In this document: positions 51,236-59,693 of the stretch, in pieces
Numbering within the stretch: the first letter of the stretch is position 1
Layout of the letters: every line of letters begins with the position of its first letter
Assembly: GCA_032334055.1 (NCBI GenBank)
Contig: JAUOZS010000001.1
Coordinates: forward strand, 2,764,501 to 2,828,500
Direction: 5' to 3'
Origin: Selenomonadales bacterium 4137-cl
GTDB lineage: Bacteria > Bacillota > Negativicutes > Sporomusales > UBA7701
Length of the DNA: 64,000 nucleotides
Program-made: the position numbers and the translations under genes
Notes under the pieces: generated by a model
What the model saw: the letters and a program-made list of their open reading frames with translations, nothing else
Database searches by the model: none
Told to the model about the DNA's origin: nothing

Positions 51236-52011
51236 TTCGACACCTCCAGCACGGCGCGTTTGACGAGGACGGCGGCCATCGCCCGGCGGTATTCGGCCGA
51301 CGCCTTGAGGTTGCCTCCGAAGGCAAGTTCGCCGGCAGCCAGGGCGGCGGCTTCGCCGGGGTCCGCGCCGCCGTCCAGGGCGGCGGCCGCCGCGGGGGCG
51401 AGCCTGGCGCCGGCCGGCCTGGCACCGACGGCGACCGTCCACCGGTCGCCAAGGCGGGCAACGGCGGCGTTGACGACCGGAAAGTCGCTGGCCGAGTTGC
51501 GCAGGCTTTGGTAGGCGGCGGCGCGGCCGTCCTTCCTTATATATATCCGGGTGAGAATATCTCTGGTGTACGGCTTGTCCAAAAAGACCGCCAGCGGCAT
51601 CCGGCCGCCGGCGTGCAGCTCGACGTCGGTGTCGAGCGCCAGGAGGGCGGTGATGAGGTCGGAGAAGCCGTATTTGGAGAAGACCGAGGCGCCGACGGTG
51701 ACGAGGTTGCGGAACTGGACGCCGAGAACGTTGCCGACCGCGCGGGGCAGCATGCCGGAGAAATTTTCCCGGCAGGCGGGGTGGTTTTCCAGGGCGCGGA
51801 AGGTCGCCATCGCCCCGACCTCGATGAAGCCTTCCGTTTCGCGGATGTAGTCGAGGCCGATACGCGAAAGGTCGACAGCGGCGGCGATCTTCCTGTTGCC
51901 CAGCCGCAGGAAGGCGCAACCGCCCAATAGCGCGTTGTCGGGATGCTCCGTCAGCGTCCGGTAGGCTTCAGCGAGCGTCTGCGGCCGGACGAGTTCTTTG
52001 ACTGTAAACAT
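51220..52011 (-). CDS. xdhB: Xanthine dehydrogenase-type FAD-binding subunit
   Basis: A 263-aa FAD subunit of the CO-dehydrogenase medium-chain type. FAD-contact motifs are LLGGCAFLRLGN (about 28-39) and NLVTVGASVFSKYGFSD (about 101-118); the typical motif here has ASVFSKYG in place of AGNIAN, as in some purine hydroxylases. The ATG follows GGGAGGAGG. It is the first gene of the operon, behind the riboswitch. It hands electrons on to NAD(P) or another carrier. Confidence 0.9.
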   Translation of the reverse strand: MFTVKELVRPQTLAEAYRTLTEHPDNALLGGCAFLRLGNRKIAAAVDLSRIGLDYIRETEGFIEVGAMATFRALENHPACRENFSGMLPRAVGNVLGVQFRNLVTVGASVFSKYGFSDLITALLALDTDVELHAGGRMPLAVFLDKPYTRDILTRIYIRKDGRAAAYQSLRNSASDFPVVNAAVARLGDRWTVAVGARPAGARLAPAAAAALDGGADPGEAAALAAGELAFGGNLKASAEYRRAMAAVLVKRAVLEVSKCASK

Positions 52012-52028
52012 GATGTCCTCCCTCCCAT

Positions 52029-52086
52029 AAAAAGAAAACCCGGCGGCGGATTTCGCTTTTTCCGATGAGCAAAATCCCCGCCGGGG
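52029..52086 (-). terminator. Riboswitch-controlled terminator of the xdh operon
   Basis: On the minus strand a long GC-rich hairpin (about 18 bp with one bulge) ends in GGGTTTTCTTTTT, between the aptamer and xdhB. A competing hairpin (CTGGGGACCAGACCCC) just upstream may be part of the switch. Confidence 0.75.
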
Positions 52087-52108
52087 TCTGGTCCCCAGGT
52101 GGCTTTTT

Positions 52109-52178
52109 CACTCGTAGCCGGCAATTTACGGTTGCCTGTAGAAACTTCTGGGCCGTATCCCCAAAATTATACGAGGTT
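52109..52178 (-). promoter_or_regulatory. Guanine-class purine riboswitch
   Basis: On the minus strand the aptamer shows CCTCGTATAATTTTGGGGA, then TTTCTACAGGCAACCGTAAA and GCCGGCTACGAG. P1 arms CTCGT and ACGAG pair. The nucleotide that contacts the ligand is C (GGCTACGAG), not U, which indicates guanine, hypoxanthine or xanthine rather than adenine. It precedes the xanthine dehydrogenase and permease operon; binding should favour the downstream terminator. Confidence 0.93.
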
Positions 52179-52194
52179 ATTCAGTTGCACTATT

Positions 52195-52223
52195 ATTTTA
52201 CCTGGGCCGACAAATGGTGTCAA
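52195..52223 (-). promoter_or_regulatory. Promoter of the xdh operon
   Basis: Minus strand TTGACA (52218-52223), 17-bp spacer, TAAAAT (52195-52200). Transcription starts about 10 nt ahead of the aptamer. Confidence 0.8.
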
Positions 52224-52467
52224 CGAGGTTGCGCGCATACGGCAAAAGCGGCGCCTCCGGCGGCTTTGAGCCCTGCCGGGGACCTCGGCGGCGATAGCTA
52301 AGACAGGTATCGGTGTGTAGCCGGCGAAGGCCTCATACCGCAGCCGCGTCAATACGCGAGATGACGGGGGAGGATTTTGCGCGAATTGTGTCGAATAATT
52401 CAACAATTAGTTTTACCATTATTTTCTACCAGAGCTAAGCAGACCTGGCAAAAGGAGTTGAGCGTCC
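52224..52467. other. Structured non-coding region upstream of the second chemoreceptor
   Basis: This 244-bp stretch is GC-rich in its first half (AAAGCGGC/GGCGGCTTT-type dyads, and CGATA/TATCG around 52290-52311) and AT-rich near the gene. No known riboswitch class fits: c-di-GMP-I, cobalamin, TPP, ZTP and c-di-AMP cores are absent. Confidence 0.4.
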
Positions 52468-54183
52468 TTGCAATTCTTCCGAAACCTCAGCATCGCCTCC
52501 AAGCTTTCCGTCCTAGTGTTCATCGCCGCCTTTTTCGTGGCGACGATCGCCGTAACCGGCTACTATTTCCTTGCCAAGACCGACGCCGTGATGCAGGATC
52601 TGAACAAAAACGAGCTGCGGGCCGTGAAGCTGATCGACGAAGTCCAGATCGAGATCAAGTCAGCCCAGTCGGTTGTGCTCGAATACCTGCTGACCAAGGA
52701 CGTCGACCGCCGCAAGGCGCTGCTGGACGGTTTGAAGTCACGCGGCGAGAAGGTCGACTTTTATCTGCTGGAGCTTGACAAAACCAGGCTGAGCGAGGAT
52801 CAGCGCCGCAATCTGGAGCTGCTTACGTCGATGCTGGGAAGCTACCGCAACGGCCGCAACGGGGTGTTGAAGCTGTCGGCGGAGGGCAAGACAAGCGAGG
52901 CTATCCTCATATATACCTACCAGTACATGCCGATTCTCGACGGCATCAATAAGCAGCTGGGCTACATAGCGGACGAGTTCAACGCGAAAGCCCGCAACGC
53001 CCATGCGCAAAGTTCCCGTGGCGTGACGGTGGCCAGCACGACGCTGACCGCTATCGGGCTGGCGGCGTTGCTGATTGTCATCGTCTTCGGGCTGGCCATC
53101 GCCCGTATGATCTCCAGGCCGCTCAAACAGGTGGCCGCCGCCGTTAGGGAGGTTGCCGCCGGCAATCTGGCGGGGAAGGCGCTGACGGTGGACTCCCGCG
53201 ATGAAGCCGGTCAGGTGGCGACCGCCATCAATGCGATGACCGATAATCTCCGGGGGCTGATCAGGCAGGTGGCCGAATCGGCCGAACAGTTGGCAGCGTC
53301 GAGCGAGCAGCTTAACGCCAGCGCCGACCAGGCCGCCGTGACAGCCACCCAGGTCGCCCAGGCGATCGGCGGCGTGGCTCAGGGCTCGGCGGCCCAACTG
53401 CGGGCGGTGGAGGAGAGCGCGGCGGCTGTCGAACAGATGTCGGCCAGCGTTGAGCAGGTGACCGCCAACGCCGAGGTCGTCGCCGCCACCTCGGCCGAAG
53501 CGGCCGAAGCGGCCGGCAAAGGCACGGAACAGATTTCCACGGCCGTGAAACAGTTCGCGAATATCGAAACGACGGTGGCCGATTCGGCCCGGATCGTCCA
53601 GACGCTGGGCGAGCGGTCCAAGGAGATCGGTCAGATACTTGACACTATTTCCAGTATCGCCGGCCAGACCAATCTTCTCGCCCTCAACGCCGCCATCGAA
53701 TCGGCCCGGGCGGGCGAAGCGGGCCGCGGTTTCGCCGTCGTGGCCGAGGAGGTGCGCAAGTTGGCCGAGCAGTCGCAGGAGGCGTCGATGCAGATCAGCG
53801 AGCTGATCGGAGCCATCCAGGCCGATACCGACAGGGCGGTCACGGCGATGAACACCGGCACGCAGGAGGTCAAGGCCGGCAGCGAGGTGGTCAACAACGC
53901 CGGGCAGGCGTTCGAGCATATCCTCACCCTCGTCGACCAGGCTTCCGCCCAGTCCGGGGATATGGCCGCCGCCATCCGCCAGATGGCCGACGGCAGCCAG
54001 CAGATCGTGGCGTCGATGAAGGCTATCGACGAGGTGAGCAAGACGACGGCGGCCGATACGGAGTCCGTTTCGGCGGCGACTGAGGAACAGTCGGCCACGA
54101 TGGAGCAGATCGCCGCCTCCAGCCAGAGCCTGGCGCAGCTCGCCCAGAACCTCCAGACCGCCCTGCGCCGGTTCACGGTCTAA
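52468..54183 (+). CDS. Methyl-accepting chemotaxis protein with four-helix-bundle sensor
   Basis: A 571-aa chemoreceptor. TM1 (about 10-32), a helical periplasmic sensor of about 155 residues (4HB_MCP type, with [20 protein letters not shown]), TM2 (about 190-213), HAMP and the signalling coiled coil with tip [20 protein letters not shown]. It differs from the first receptor in its sensor. A TTG at 52468 starts it, 10 nt after AAAAGGAG. The ligand is unknown. No che genes are adjacent. Confidence 0.93.
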   Translation: MQFFRNLSIASKLSVLVFIAAFFVATIAVTGYYFLAKTDAVMQDLNKNELRAVKLIDEVQIEIKSAQSVVLEYLLTKDVDRRKALLDGLKSRGEKVDFYLLELDKTRLSEDQRRNLELLTSMLGSYRNGRNGVLKLSAEGKTSEAILIYTYQYMPILDGINKQLGYIADEFNAKARNAHAQSSRGVTVASTTLTAIGLAALLIVIVFGLAIARMISRPLKQVAAAVREVAAGNLAGKALTVDSRDEAGQVATAINAMTDNLRGLIRQVAESAEQLAASSEQLNASADQAAVTATQVAQAIGGVAQGSAAQLRAVEESAAAVEQMSASVEQVTANAEVVAATSAEAAEAAGKGTEQISTAVKQFANIETTVADSARIVQTLGERSKEIGQILDTISSIAGQTNLLALNAAIESARAGEAGRGFAVVAEEVRKLAEQSQEASMQISELIGAIQADTDRAVTAMNTGTQEVKAGSEVVNNAGQAFEHILTLVDQASAQSGDMAAAIRQMADGSQQIVASMKAIDEVSKTTAADTESVSAATEEQSATMEQIAASSQSLAQLAQNLQTALRRFTV

Positions 54184-54199
54184 ATAAGTATTCCCGCGG

Positions 54200-54229
54200 A
54201 AGAGGCTGCCGGACAGCCTCTTTTGTTTT
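54200..54229 (+). terminator. Terminator of the second chemoreceptor gene
   Basis: A 9-bp stem (54200-54208 with 54214-54222) with a 5-nt loop followed by TTGTTTTG. Confidence 0.85.
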
Positions 54230-54302
54230 GCGCCGGCCGCCTGAATTTGCCACTAATCGCCGCCGCGCGCCGAGGGCAAAATAGCGGCAAGGAGGTGAGC
54301 GA

Positions 54303-54434
54303 ATGGCCAGTTCCAGCAAATCGAACCGCTGCGACAGCAGCTCCGGCAAGAGCCGCTCCGCGGCTTCATCCGACTTCTCCGTCGAAATTTGCCCGTCGTC
54401 CTCGTCCAAGAAGAGCAAGGAAAAGTCGAAATAG
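54303..54434 (+). CDS. Ser/Lys-rich 43-residue protein
   Basis: A micro-protein with an excellent ribosome site (AAGGAGGTGAGCGA before the ATG) and a terminator 10 nt after its stop. Composition is dominated by serine and lysine (MASSSKSNRCDSSSGKSRSA, ending KKSKEKSK), with two cysteines. It is likely disordered. Similar Ser/Lys-rich small proteins are found in spore formers, but no family can be claimed. The strong translation signals make it a real gene more likely than chance. Confidence 0.65.
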   Translation: MASSSKSNRCDSSSGKSRSAASSDFSVEICPSSSSKKSKEKSK

Positions 54435-54443
54435 CTTCCCGGC

Positions 54444-54470
54444 AAGCCGCGAACAACAGTCGCGGCTTTT
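54444..54470 (+). terminator. Terminator of the Ser/Lys-rich gene
   Basis: A 9-bp stem (54444-54452 with 54460-54468) with a 7-nt loop, followed by TTCC. Confidence 0.8.
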
Positions 54471-54506
54471 CCATTTCACCGCCCGGGGCATATTTTCCCG
54501 GCTGCA

Positions 54507-54535
54507 TTTACAAGCCCCGCCCGGAGTAGTATAAT
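54507..54535 (+). promoter_or_regulatory. bioB promoter
   Basis: TTTACA (54507-54512), 17-bp spacer, perfect TATAAT (54530-54535). Confidence 0.85.
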
Positions 54536-54542
54536 ACGGTTA

Positions 54543-54570
54543 GTTAACCGAGATGCAAAACAAGGTTAAC
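54543..54570 (+). promoter_or_regulatory. BirA operator of bioB
   Basis: Inverted arms GTTAACC (54543-54549) and GGTTAAC (54564-54570) are separated by exactly 14 nt, the biotin repressor box. It covers the predicted transcription start, so biotin-charged BirA should block bioB. Confidence 0.88.
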
Positions 54571-54629
54571 GGTTTTTGGCGCCGCATTGTGAACTTATTT
54601 TTCATAAGCAGTTGACAAGGAGGCTTTCC

Positions 54630-55625
54630 ATGAGTATCCATACGATCAACGCCCTGGGGGCGAAAGTGTTGAGCGGCGACACGCTGAGCTTTTCCGAGGC
54701 GATGGCCCTCACCCGCGTCGACGGGGCCGAGGTGCCGCTGCTGATGGCGATAGCCAACAAGGTCCGCGCCGAGTTCTGCGGCGATGCGGTCGATACCTGC
54801 GAAATCGTGAACGCCCGCGCCGGCAACTGTTCGGAGGATTGCCGGTTCTGCGCCCAGTCGGCCCACCACCGCGCGGCCGTCTCGACCCATCCCCTTCTGG
54901 ACGAGGCGGCGCTGCTGGCGGCGGCGAAAACGGCCGAGCACGACGGGGCGCGGCGTTTTTCGATCGTCACCGCCGGGGCGGGGATGCAGGGAGACGACGA
55001 TTTCCCCCGCGTACTGGCGGCGGTAAAACGGATCGGACGTGAGACAGGTGTGATTCCCTGTTGTTCGCTGGGGGTGTTGGACGAGGAGCACTTCGCCGCG
55101 TTGAAGGCGGCCGGCATCACTCGCTACCACCATAATCTGGAGACGGCGGAAAGCCACTATCCCGCGATTTGCACCACCCACTCCTGGCGGGAGCGGGTGG
55201 AAACGGTCAGGCGGGCCAAGGCGGCCGGGCTGGAGGTGTGCTCGGGAGGGATCATCGGCATGGGCGAAAGCTGGCGTCAGCGTGTCGAGCTGGCCTTCAC
55301 CCTCCGCGAGCTGGATGTAGATTCGGTTCCGGTCAATATTTTGAATCCGGTGCCGGGCACCGCGCTGGAGGGACAGCCGCCGCTGCCGCCGCTGGAAATT
55401 TTCCAGACGCTGGCCATTTTCCGTCTCCTCCTCCCCACCAAGTCGATCCGCTACGCCGGCGGCCGGGAGAAGGCACTCGGCGATCTCGTGCCCCTCGGCC
55501 TGCTGGCCGGCGTGAACGGCATGCTGATCGGCAATTATCTCACGACCGCCGGCCGCGGCGCCGACCGGGATATAGCCGCCGCCCGCGGTCTCGGTCTGAG
55601 ACCCTTGTCGTCACGGGACGCCTGA
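54630..55625 (+). CDS. bioB: Biotin synthase
   Basis: A 331-aa radical SAM enzyme that inserts sulfur into dethiobiotin. The SAM-cluster cysteines are C67, C71 and C74 (CSEDCRFC); later motifs include YHHNLETAESHYP and CSGGIIGMGES, which hold residues of the 2Fe-2S cluster and substrate site. The ATG at 54630 follows AAGGAGG. It is a single-gene unit with promoter, BirA box and terminator; no other bio genes are adjacent. The organism may make or scavenge the earlier precursors elsewhere. Confidence 0.95.
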   Translation: MSIHTINALGAKVLSGDTLSFSEAMALTRVDGAEVPLLMAIANKVRAEFCGDAVDTCEIVNARAGNCSEDCRFCAQSAHHRAAVSTHPLLDEAALLAAAKTAEHDGARRFSIVTAGAGMQGDDDFPRVLAAVKRIGRETGVIPCCSLGVLDEEHFAALKAAGITRYHHNLETAESHYPAICTTHSWRERVETVRRAKAAGLEVCSGGIIGMGESWRQRVELAFTLRELDVDSVPVNILNPVPGTALEGQPPLPPLEIFQTLAIFRLLLPTKSIRYAGGREKALGDLVPLGLLAGVNGMLIGNYLTTAGRGADRDIAAARGLGLRPLSSRDA

Positions 55626-55635
55626 TGGATACGGG

Positions 55636-55666
55636 AAAATCCGCCGCCGAGGCGGGTTTTCTTTTT
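55636..55666 (+). terminator. bioB terminator
   Basis: A 10-bp stem with one G-T pair (55636-55645 with 55651-55660), then CTTTTT. Confidence 0.8.
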
Positions 55667-55745
55667 CATTGCGCCGCTAAAAGGATTTGACTATGGATAC
55701 GGAAAAAATATAAGGATGATGCTAAAACGGCGGGAGGACTGCGCA

Positions 55746-55985
55746 ATGGACGGAGCAAACGACAGGCCGGTGCCCCAGGGGGTGTACCGGCATTACAAGG
55801 GGAACATGTACCGGGTGATAGGCGAGGCAACCCATACCGAGACGATGGAGCGGCTGGTGGTTTACCAGGCGCTGTACGGCGAACGCGGCCTGTGGGTGAG
55901 GCCGCGGACGATGTTCCTCGAGAAGGTGACGGTCGCCGGCGAGGAGCAGCCGCGTTTCGCCTATATCGGCGCCGACGGCGCCTGA
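55746..55985 (+). CDS. DUF1653 domain protein
   Basis: A 79-aa protein matching DUF1653 (GVYRHYKGNMYRVIGEATHTET, then VVYQALYGERGLWVRPRTMF). This small beta-fold is common and its function is unknown, perhaps in RNA or nucleotide binding. The ATG at 55746 follows GGGAGG; a start 30 nt earlier is possible but lacks a site. Its 3' end overlaps the convergent FRG gene by 25 nt. Confidence 0.85.
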   Translation: MDGANDRPVPQGVYRHYKGNMYRVIGEATHTETMERLVVYQALYGERGLWVRPRTMFLEKVTVAGEEQPRFAYIGADGA

Positions 55986-56728
55986 CGGGATTTCACCTTT
56001 TTGAAGGCCGCCCGCTTGCGGCGGTCGAGGCCGTGCTCTTTTGTCAGGTACCTGGCCAGACCGTCGATGTCGGGAAAAACGCTGTATTCGTTCAGCCCGG
56101 CGAGGTGGAGAAAGGCGCGCGCCTCGTCGACGGCGGCGGCGGGCAGGGGTATCTTGGTGACGCAGTCGGGGCAGATGTCTTCAAGCGGCTTTTCGATGGC
56201 GCCGTGGATGGTGAAGTGGCCTTTCTGCGCGAAGATGCGGGGGTTCTGCATGGTGGGGAAGATGGCCAGCGGGTACTGAAGCTTCTTGCCCAGGTACAGC
56301 ACCTGCTCGTGCTCGTGGTCGTAGTCGACGGCGTCGGACTGCACCAGCAGCCCGTGGCCGGTGGCCTTGTGGTTGAGCGTGTCCGGTTCGAGGACCCATA
56401 TGCAGGGCCTGTCGGGCGTGCCGCTCAGGGCAAAGTACAGGGCGACGGCGAAGGTGGTCGTCCAGTCGAGGAGGCGTGTGGGGATGCCGGCATGGCGCAT
56501 CTCGAAAAGGGTTTCGATGGGTTTAAGCGACTGGGTGTTGACGAGCGGTTTGGCGAAGGCGAAGAAGTCGAAAAAGACGTTGCATTCGGTGTAGCGTTTC
56601 CGCCTGACCCGAAAGAGGCTGGGCAACAGGGTGAAGCACGAGCTGGGACAGCCGCGGTAGAAGGGGTACGGCACCCCTTTGGTGGCCGTCTGCACGGCCT
56701 GCAGGAATTGTTGCCAGGCGTCGCTCAT
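55961..56728 (-). CDS. FRG-domain protein
   Basis: A 255-aa protein with the FRG domain, recognised by YPFYRGCPSSCFTLLPSLFR at the start, then MRHAGIPTRLLDWTTTFAVALYFAL and the end of the domain. The conserved F-R-G residues are in FYRG. FRG proteins are of unknown activity; some sit near mobile or defence genes, but no such genes are here. The ATG at 56728 is preferred, 9 nt after GGGGAG; the ATG nine bases earlier overlaps that site. Its 3' end overlaps the convergent DUF1653 gene. Confidence 0.83.
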   Translation of the reverse strand: MSDAWQQFLQAVQTATKGVPYPFYRGCPSSCFTLLPSLFRVRRKRYTECNVFFDFFAFAKPLVNTQSLKPIETLFEMRHAGIPTRLLDWTTTFAVALYFALSGTPDRPCIWVLEPDTLNHKATGHGLLVQSDAVDYDHEHEQVLYLGKKLQYPLAIFPTMQNPRIFAQKGHFTIHGAIEKPLEDICPDCVTKIPLPAAAVDEARAFLHLAGLNEYSVFPDIDGLARYLTKEHGLDRRKRAAFKKVKSRQAPSAPI

Positions 56729-56878
56729 CGTCGTCATCTCCCCACCGGTTATTGTTTCCCGATTTCGCTATATTAGCAATATTTTCCTCTATGCCCCCCT
56801 CCCCTCTTCCCCACCTCTCTCTCCCCCGCTCTTCGCGGGTGCGCCGCAGGTGGGCGCTTATCAACGGCCGACACGGAA

Positions 56879-56905
56879 AGACCCCGCCAAAAAAATGGCG
56901 GGGTC
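56879..56905 (-). terminator. Terminator of the metX-metY operon
   Basis: Inverted arms of 11-12 bp (56880-56890 with 56895-56905 region) with T-rich loop on the minus strand and TTT following. Confidence 0.75.
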
Positions 56906-56909
56906 TTCG

Positions 56910-58187
56910 CTATGCTAAGGCTTGGTCCAAATCTTCAATCAAGTCGGCCGGGTCTTCGAGGCCCAGCGACAGGCGGACCATGTCGTCCGGGACGCCGGCG
57001 GCGGCCCGTTGCTCGGAGGTGAGCTGGGAGTGGGTGGTGCTGGCCGGATGGATGACGAGCGATTTGGCGTCGCCGACGTTGGCGAGCAGGGAGAAGAGCT
57101 TGAGCGTGTCGATGAATTTCCGGCCGGCTTCGAGGCCGCCCTTGATGCCGAAGGTGAGGATGGCGCCCGCGCCTTTGGGCAGATAGCGTTCGGCTTTGGC
57201 GCGGTCGGGGTGGCCGGCGAGGCCGGGGTAGCTCACCCAGGCGACCCGGTCGTGCCCGGCGAGGTGTTCGGCGACCGCCAGGGCGTTGTCGCTGTGGCGC
57301 CGCATGCGCAGGTGGAGGGTCTCAAACCCCTGGAGGAGGAGGAAGCTGTTGAAGGGGCTGAGGCAGGCTCCCAGGTCGCGGAGAACCTGGGTGCGGAGGC
57401 GGGTTATGAACGCCTGCGATCCGAGGGCTTCGGCGTAGCGCAGGCCGTGGTAGCTGGGGTCGGGCTCGCTGAGGAGGGGGAATTTGCCGTTCGCCCAGTC
57501 GAAGTTGCCGCCGTCCACGACCAGCCCGCCCATGGAGGTGCCGTGGCCGCCGATGAATTTGGTGGCCGAGTGGACGACGATGTCGGCGCCGAATTCGAAT
57601 GGCCGGCAGAGGTACGGACTGGTGAAGGTGCTGTCGATAATGAGGGGCAGGCCGGCGGCGTGGGCGGCGTCGGCGACGGCTGCCAGGTCGAGGACGTCGA
57701 TCTTGGGGTTGCCGATGGTTTCGGCGTATACCGCTTTGGTCGCGGGGGTGACGGCCGCGGCGAAGTTGGCGGGGTCCCGCGGGTCGACGAAGCGGACTTT
57801 GACGCCGAGCCTGGGCAGGGTGTAGGCGAACAGGTTGTAGGTGCCGCCGTAGAGGGTGGACGAGCTGACGATTTCATCGCCGGCCTGGGCGATGTTGAGG
57901 ATGGCGGCGGTGATGGCGGCGTGGCCGGAGGCGAAGGCCAGCGCCCCCACCCCGCCTTCGAGGGCGGCGATGCGTTTTTCGAGCACGTCGGTGGTGGGGT
58001 TCATTATCCGCGTGTAGATGTTGCCGCTCTCCTGGAGGGCGAAGAGGCCGGCGGCGTGGGCGCTGTCGCGGAAGTTGTAGGCGGTGGTCTGGTAGATGGG
58101 CACCGCCCGCGAGCCGGTGGCGGGGTCGGGCTCCTGGCCGGCGTGGACGGCGAGGCTGTCGAAGCGGAGATCGGCGGGCAAAGTCAT
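56910..58187 (-). CDS. metY: O-acetylhomoserine sulfhydrylase
   Basis: A 425-aa PLP enzyme making homocysteine from O-acetylhomoserine and sulfide. The PLP lysine is K210 in [11 protein letters not shown]; other family motifs are [18 protein letters not shown] and [14 protein letters not shown]. Length and sequence fit MetY and not MetB or MetC. The ATG follows AGGAGG. It lies 44 nt after metX and is co-transcribed with it under SAM control. Confidence 0.95.
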   Translation of the reverse strand: MTLPADLRFDSLAVHAGQEPDPATGSRAVPIYQTTAYNFRDSAHAAGLFALQESGNIYTRIMNPTTDVLEKRIAALEGGVGALAFASGHAAITAAILNIAQAGDEIVSSSTLYGGTYNLFAYTLPRLGVKVRFVDPRDPANFAAAVTPATKAVYAETIGNPKIDVLDLAAVADAAHAAGLPLIIDSTFTSPYLCRPFEFGADIVVHSATKFIGGHGTSMGGLVVDGGNFDWANGKFPLLSEPDPSYHGLRYAEALGSQAFITRLRTQVLRDLGACLSPFNSFLLLQGFETLHLRMRRHSDNALAVAEHLAGHDRVAWVSYPGLAGHPDRAKAERYLPKGAGAILTFGIKGGLEAGRKFIDTLKLFSLLANVGDAKSLVIHPASTTHSQLTSEQRAAAGVPDDMVRLSLGLEDPADLIEDLDQALA

Positions 58188-58231
58188 TGTAAGTTCCTCC
58201 TAGTATGAATTTATATATAGTTTGCCGACTA

Positions 58232-59437
58232 TCAGGGGTAGTTTTCCGCGACGAGGCGGGCGCCGAAATAGGCGAGCCGCGGGGCGCGGAAGATGGACGC
58301 CAGCCAGGGCAGGCGCGCCGGCAGGGCGGTGCCGACGAATTCGCGCAGGATGGGCTTTAAGATGTCGAAGTCGATCAGGAAGCCGTCGTGGCCGTGGGGG
58401 CTGTCGACTTCGGCGTATTCCGCCCGCACGCCGAGGCTTTTGAGTATCTGGACGAGCTCTACCTGCTGGTAGGCGGGGTAGAGGATGTCGGAGGTCACTC
58501 CGGCCACCAGCACCCTGGCTTCGATGCGGGCCAGGGCCGCCCGGTAGGAGGCGTGGCCCATACCCAGGTCGTAGAGGTCGAGGGCCCGCAGCAGGCAGAG
58601 GTAGGAGTTGGCGTCGAAGCGCTGCACCAAGCACTTGCCCTGGTAGTCGAGGTAGTTTTCGACCTCGAACTGGTCGTTGCGCGTCCTGCGGGCGAATTTG
58701 GCGGCCATGGAAGGCTCGCTCTGGTAGGTTATCATGCCGACGGCGCGGGCGAGCGACAGGCCCTGGACGGGACCGGGGCCGCCGTAGTAGTCGCCGCCCT
58801 GCCATGCGGGGTCGAGCACCACGGCCTGGCGGCCGACGCGGTTGTAGGCGATGGCCTGAGCCGAGGCGTAGCCTGGCGCGGCGAGCGCGGCGACGGCGTC
58901 GGCGAAGCCGGGGTAGGTGACCGCCCACTCCAGTGCCTGGGCGCCGCCCATCGAGCCGCCGATGACGAGGGAGAGGCGGTTGATGCCCAGGGTTTCGAGC
59001 AGCCGTTTCTGTACGCGGACCATGTCGCGGATGGTCACTTCGGGGAAGGAGGCGCCGTAGGGCCGGCCGGTGGCAGGATCGGGCGAGGCGGGACCGGTGG
59101 TGCCCTGGCAGCCGCCGAGGACGTTGGCGCAGATGACAAAGAAACGGTCGGTGTCGATGGGCCGGCCGGGACCGACGAGGAGGTCCCACCACCCTTCCTC
59201 GTCCTGGTCGTTGTGGGCGGCGCAGTGGCTGTCGCCTGTCAGGGCGTGGCAGACGAGAACGGCGTTGTCCCGGTCGGGGGCAAACGTTCCGTAGGTTTCG
59301 TAGGCCACTGTCACTTCGCTGAGAACGCCGCCGCGTATCAGTTCGAACGGTCGCTCCGGCGCGGCGACGACGGCGAATTCCATGTATGGCCGGTATTTGA
59401 CGCCGGGAAAAAAGGTTTCAGGGTAGCGTGTCTGCAT
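58232..59437 (-). CDS. metX: Homoserine O-acetyltransferase
   Basis: A 401-aa alpha/beta-hydrolase-fold enzyme. The nucleophile is S162 in IGGSMGGAQALEW; the catalytic Asp and His are in the C-terminal SPHGHDGFL region. LTGDSHCAAHNDQ and NVLGGCQGTTGP are typical of MetX. It activates homoserine for methionine synthesis. The ATG at 59437 follows GGAGGG; an upstream open frame is only part of the SAM riboswitch leader. First gene of the metX-metY operon. Confidence 0.95.
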   Translation of the reverse strand: MQTRYPETFFPGVKYRPYMEFAVVAAPERPFELIRGGVLSEVTVAYETYGTFAPDRDNAVLVCHALTGDSHCAAHNDQDEEGWWDLLVGPGRPIDTDRFFVICANVLGGCQGTTGPASPDPATGRPYGASFPEVTIRDMVRVQKRLLETLGINRLSLVIGGSMGGAQALEWAVTYPGFADAVAALAAPGYASAQAIAYNRVGRQAVVLDPAWQGGDYYGGPGPVQGLSLARAVGMITYQSEPSMAAKFARRTRNDQFEVENYLDYQGKCLVQRFDANSYLCLLRALDLYDLGMGHASYRAALARIEARVLVAGVTSDILYPAYQQVELVQILKSLGVRAEYAEVDSPHGHDGFLIDFDILKPILREFVGTALPARLPWLASIFRAPRLAYFGARLVAENYP

Positions 59438-59475
59438 CTTGAACCCTCCGTTGCTGCGTGTAGTGGATGATGAGG

Positions 59476-59510
59476 GAAAAACAAAAAACTCCTTCCCGAG
59501 GAAAGGAGTA
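59476..59510 (-). terminator. S-box terminator of the met operon
   Basis: On the minus strand ACTCCTT / AAGGAGT arms with TTTTTTGTTTTT following, between aptamer and metX. Confidence 0.88.
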
Positions 59511-59532
59511 AACGACATAAGCGCAACCTTCC

Positions 59533-59634
59533 CTCTCATCTGTCAGGCAATGCCTGCTGGAATTGGCACCTTGCGCCGTAGCGCCGGTTGCCGTGGTGTC
59601 ATCGGGCCAGTCCCTCGACCACTCTTGATAAGAG
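59533..59634 (-). promoter_or_regulatory. SAM-I (S-box) riboswitch
   Basis: Minus strand shows the classic S-box core: CTCTTATCAAGAGTGG, GAGGGACTGGCCCGATGA, CGGCAACC, AAGGTGCCAATTCC and the closing GATGAGAG. SAM binding should allow the terminator and shut off metX-metY. Confidence 0.97.
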
Positions 59635-59655
59635 AAAGAGTATTAAATTGGCTTA

Positions 59656-59684
59656 ATGATAGCACGCAGCCAAGACGGTGTCAA
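59656..59684 (-). promoter_or_regulatory. Promoter of the met operon
   Basis: Minus strand TTGACA (59679-59684), 17-bp spacer, TATCAT (59656-59661). Confidence 0.82.
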
Positions 59685-59693
59685 TATTTTTTA

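Noticed and set aside
56843..56867. Partial copy of the 27-kb hairpin element
   Set aside because: Only 25 nt with three mismatches and no inverted repeat; kept as a weak hint, not as a feature.
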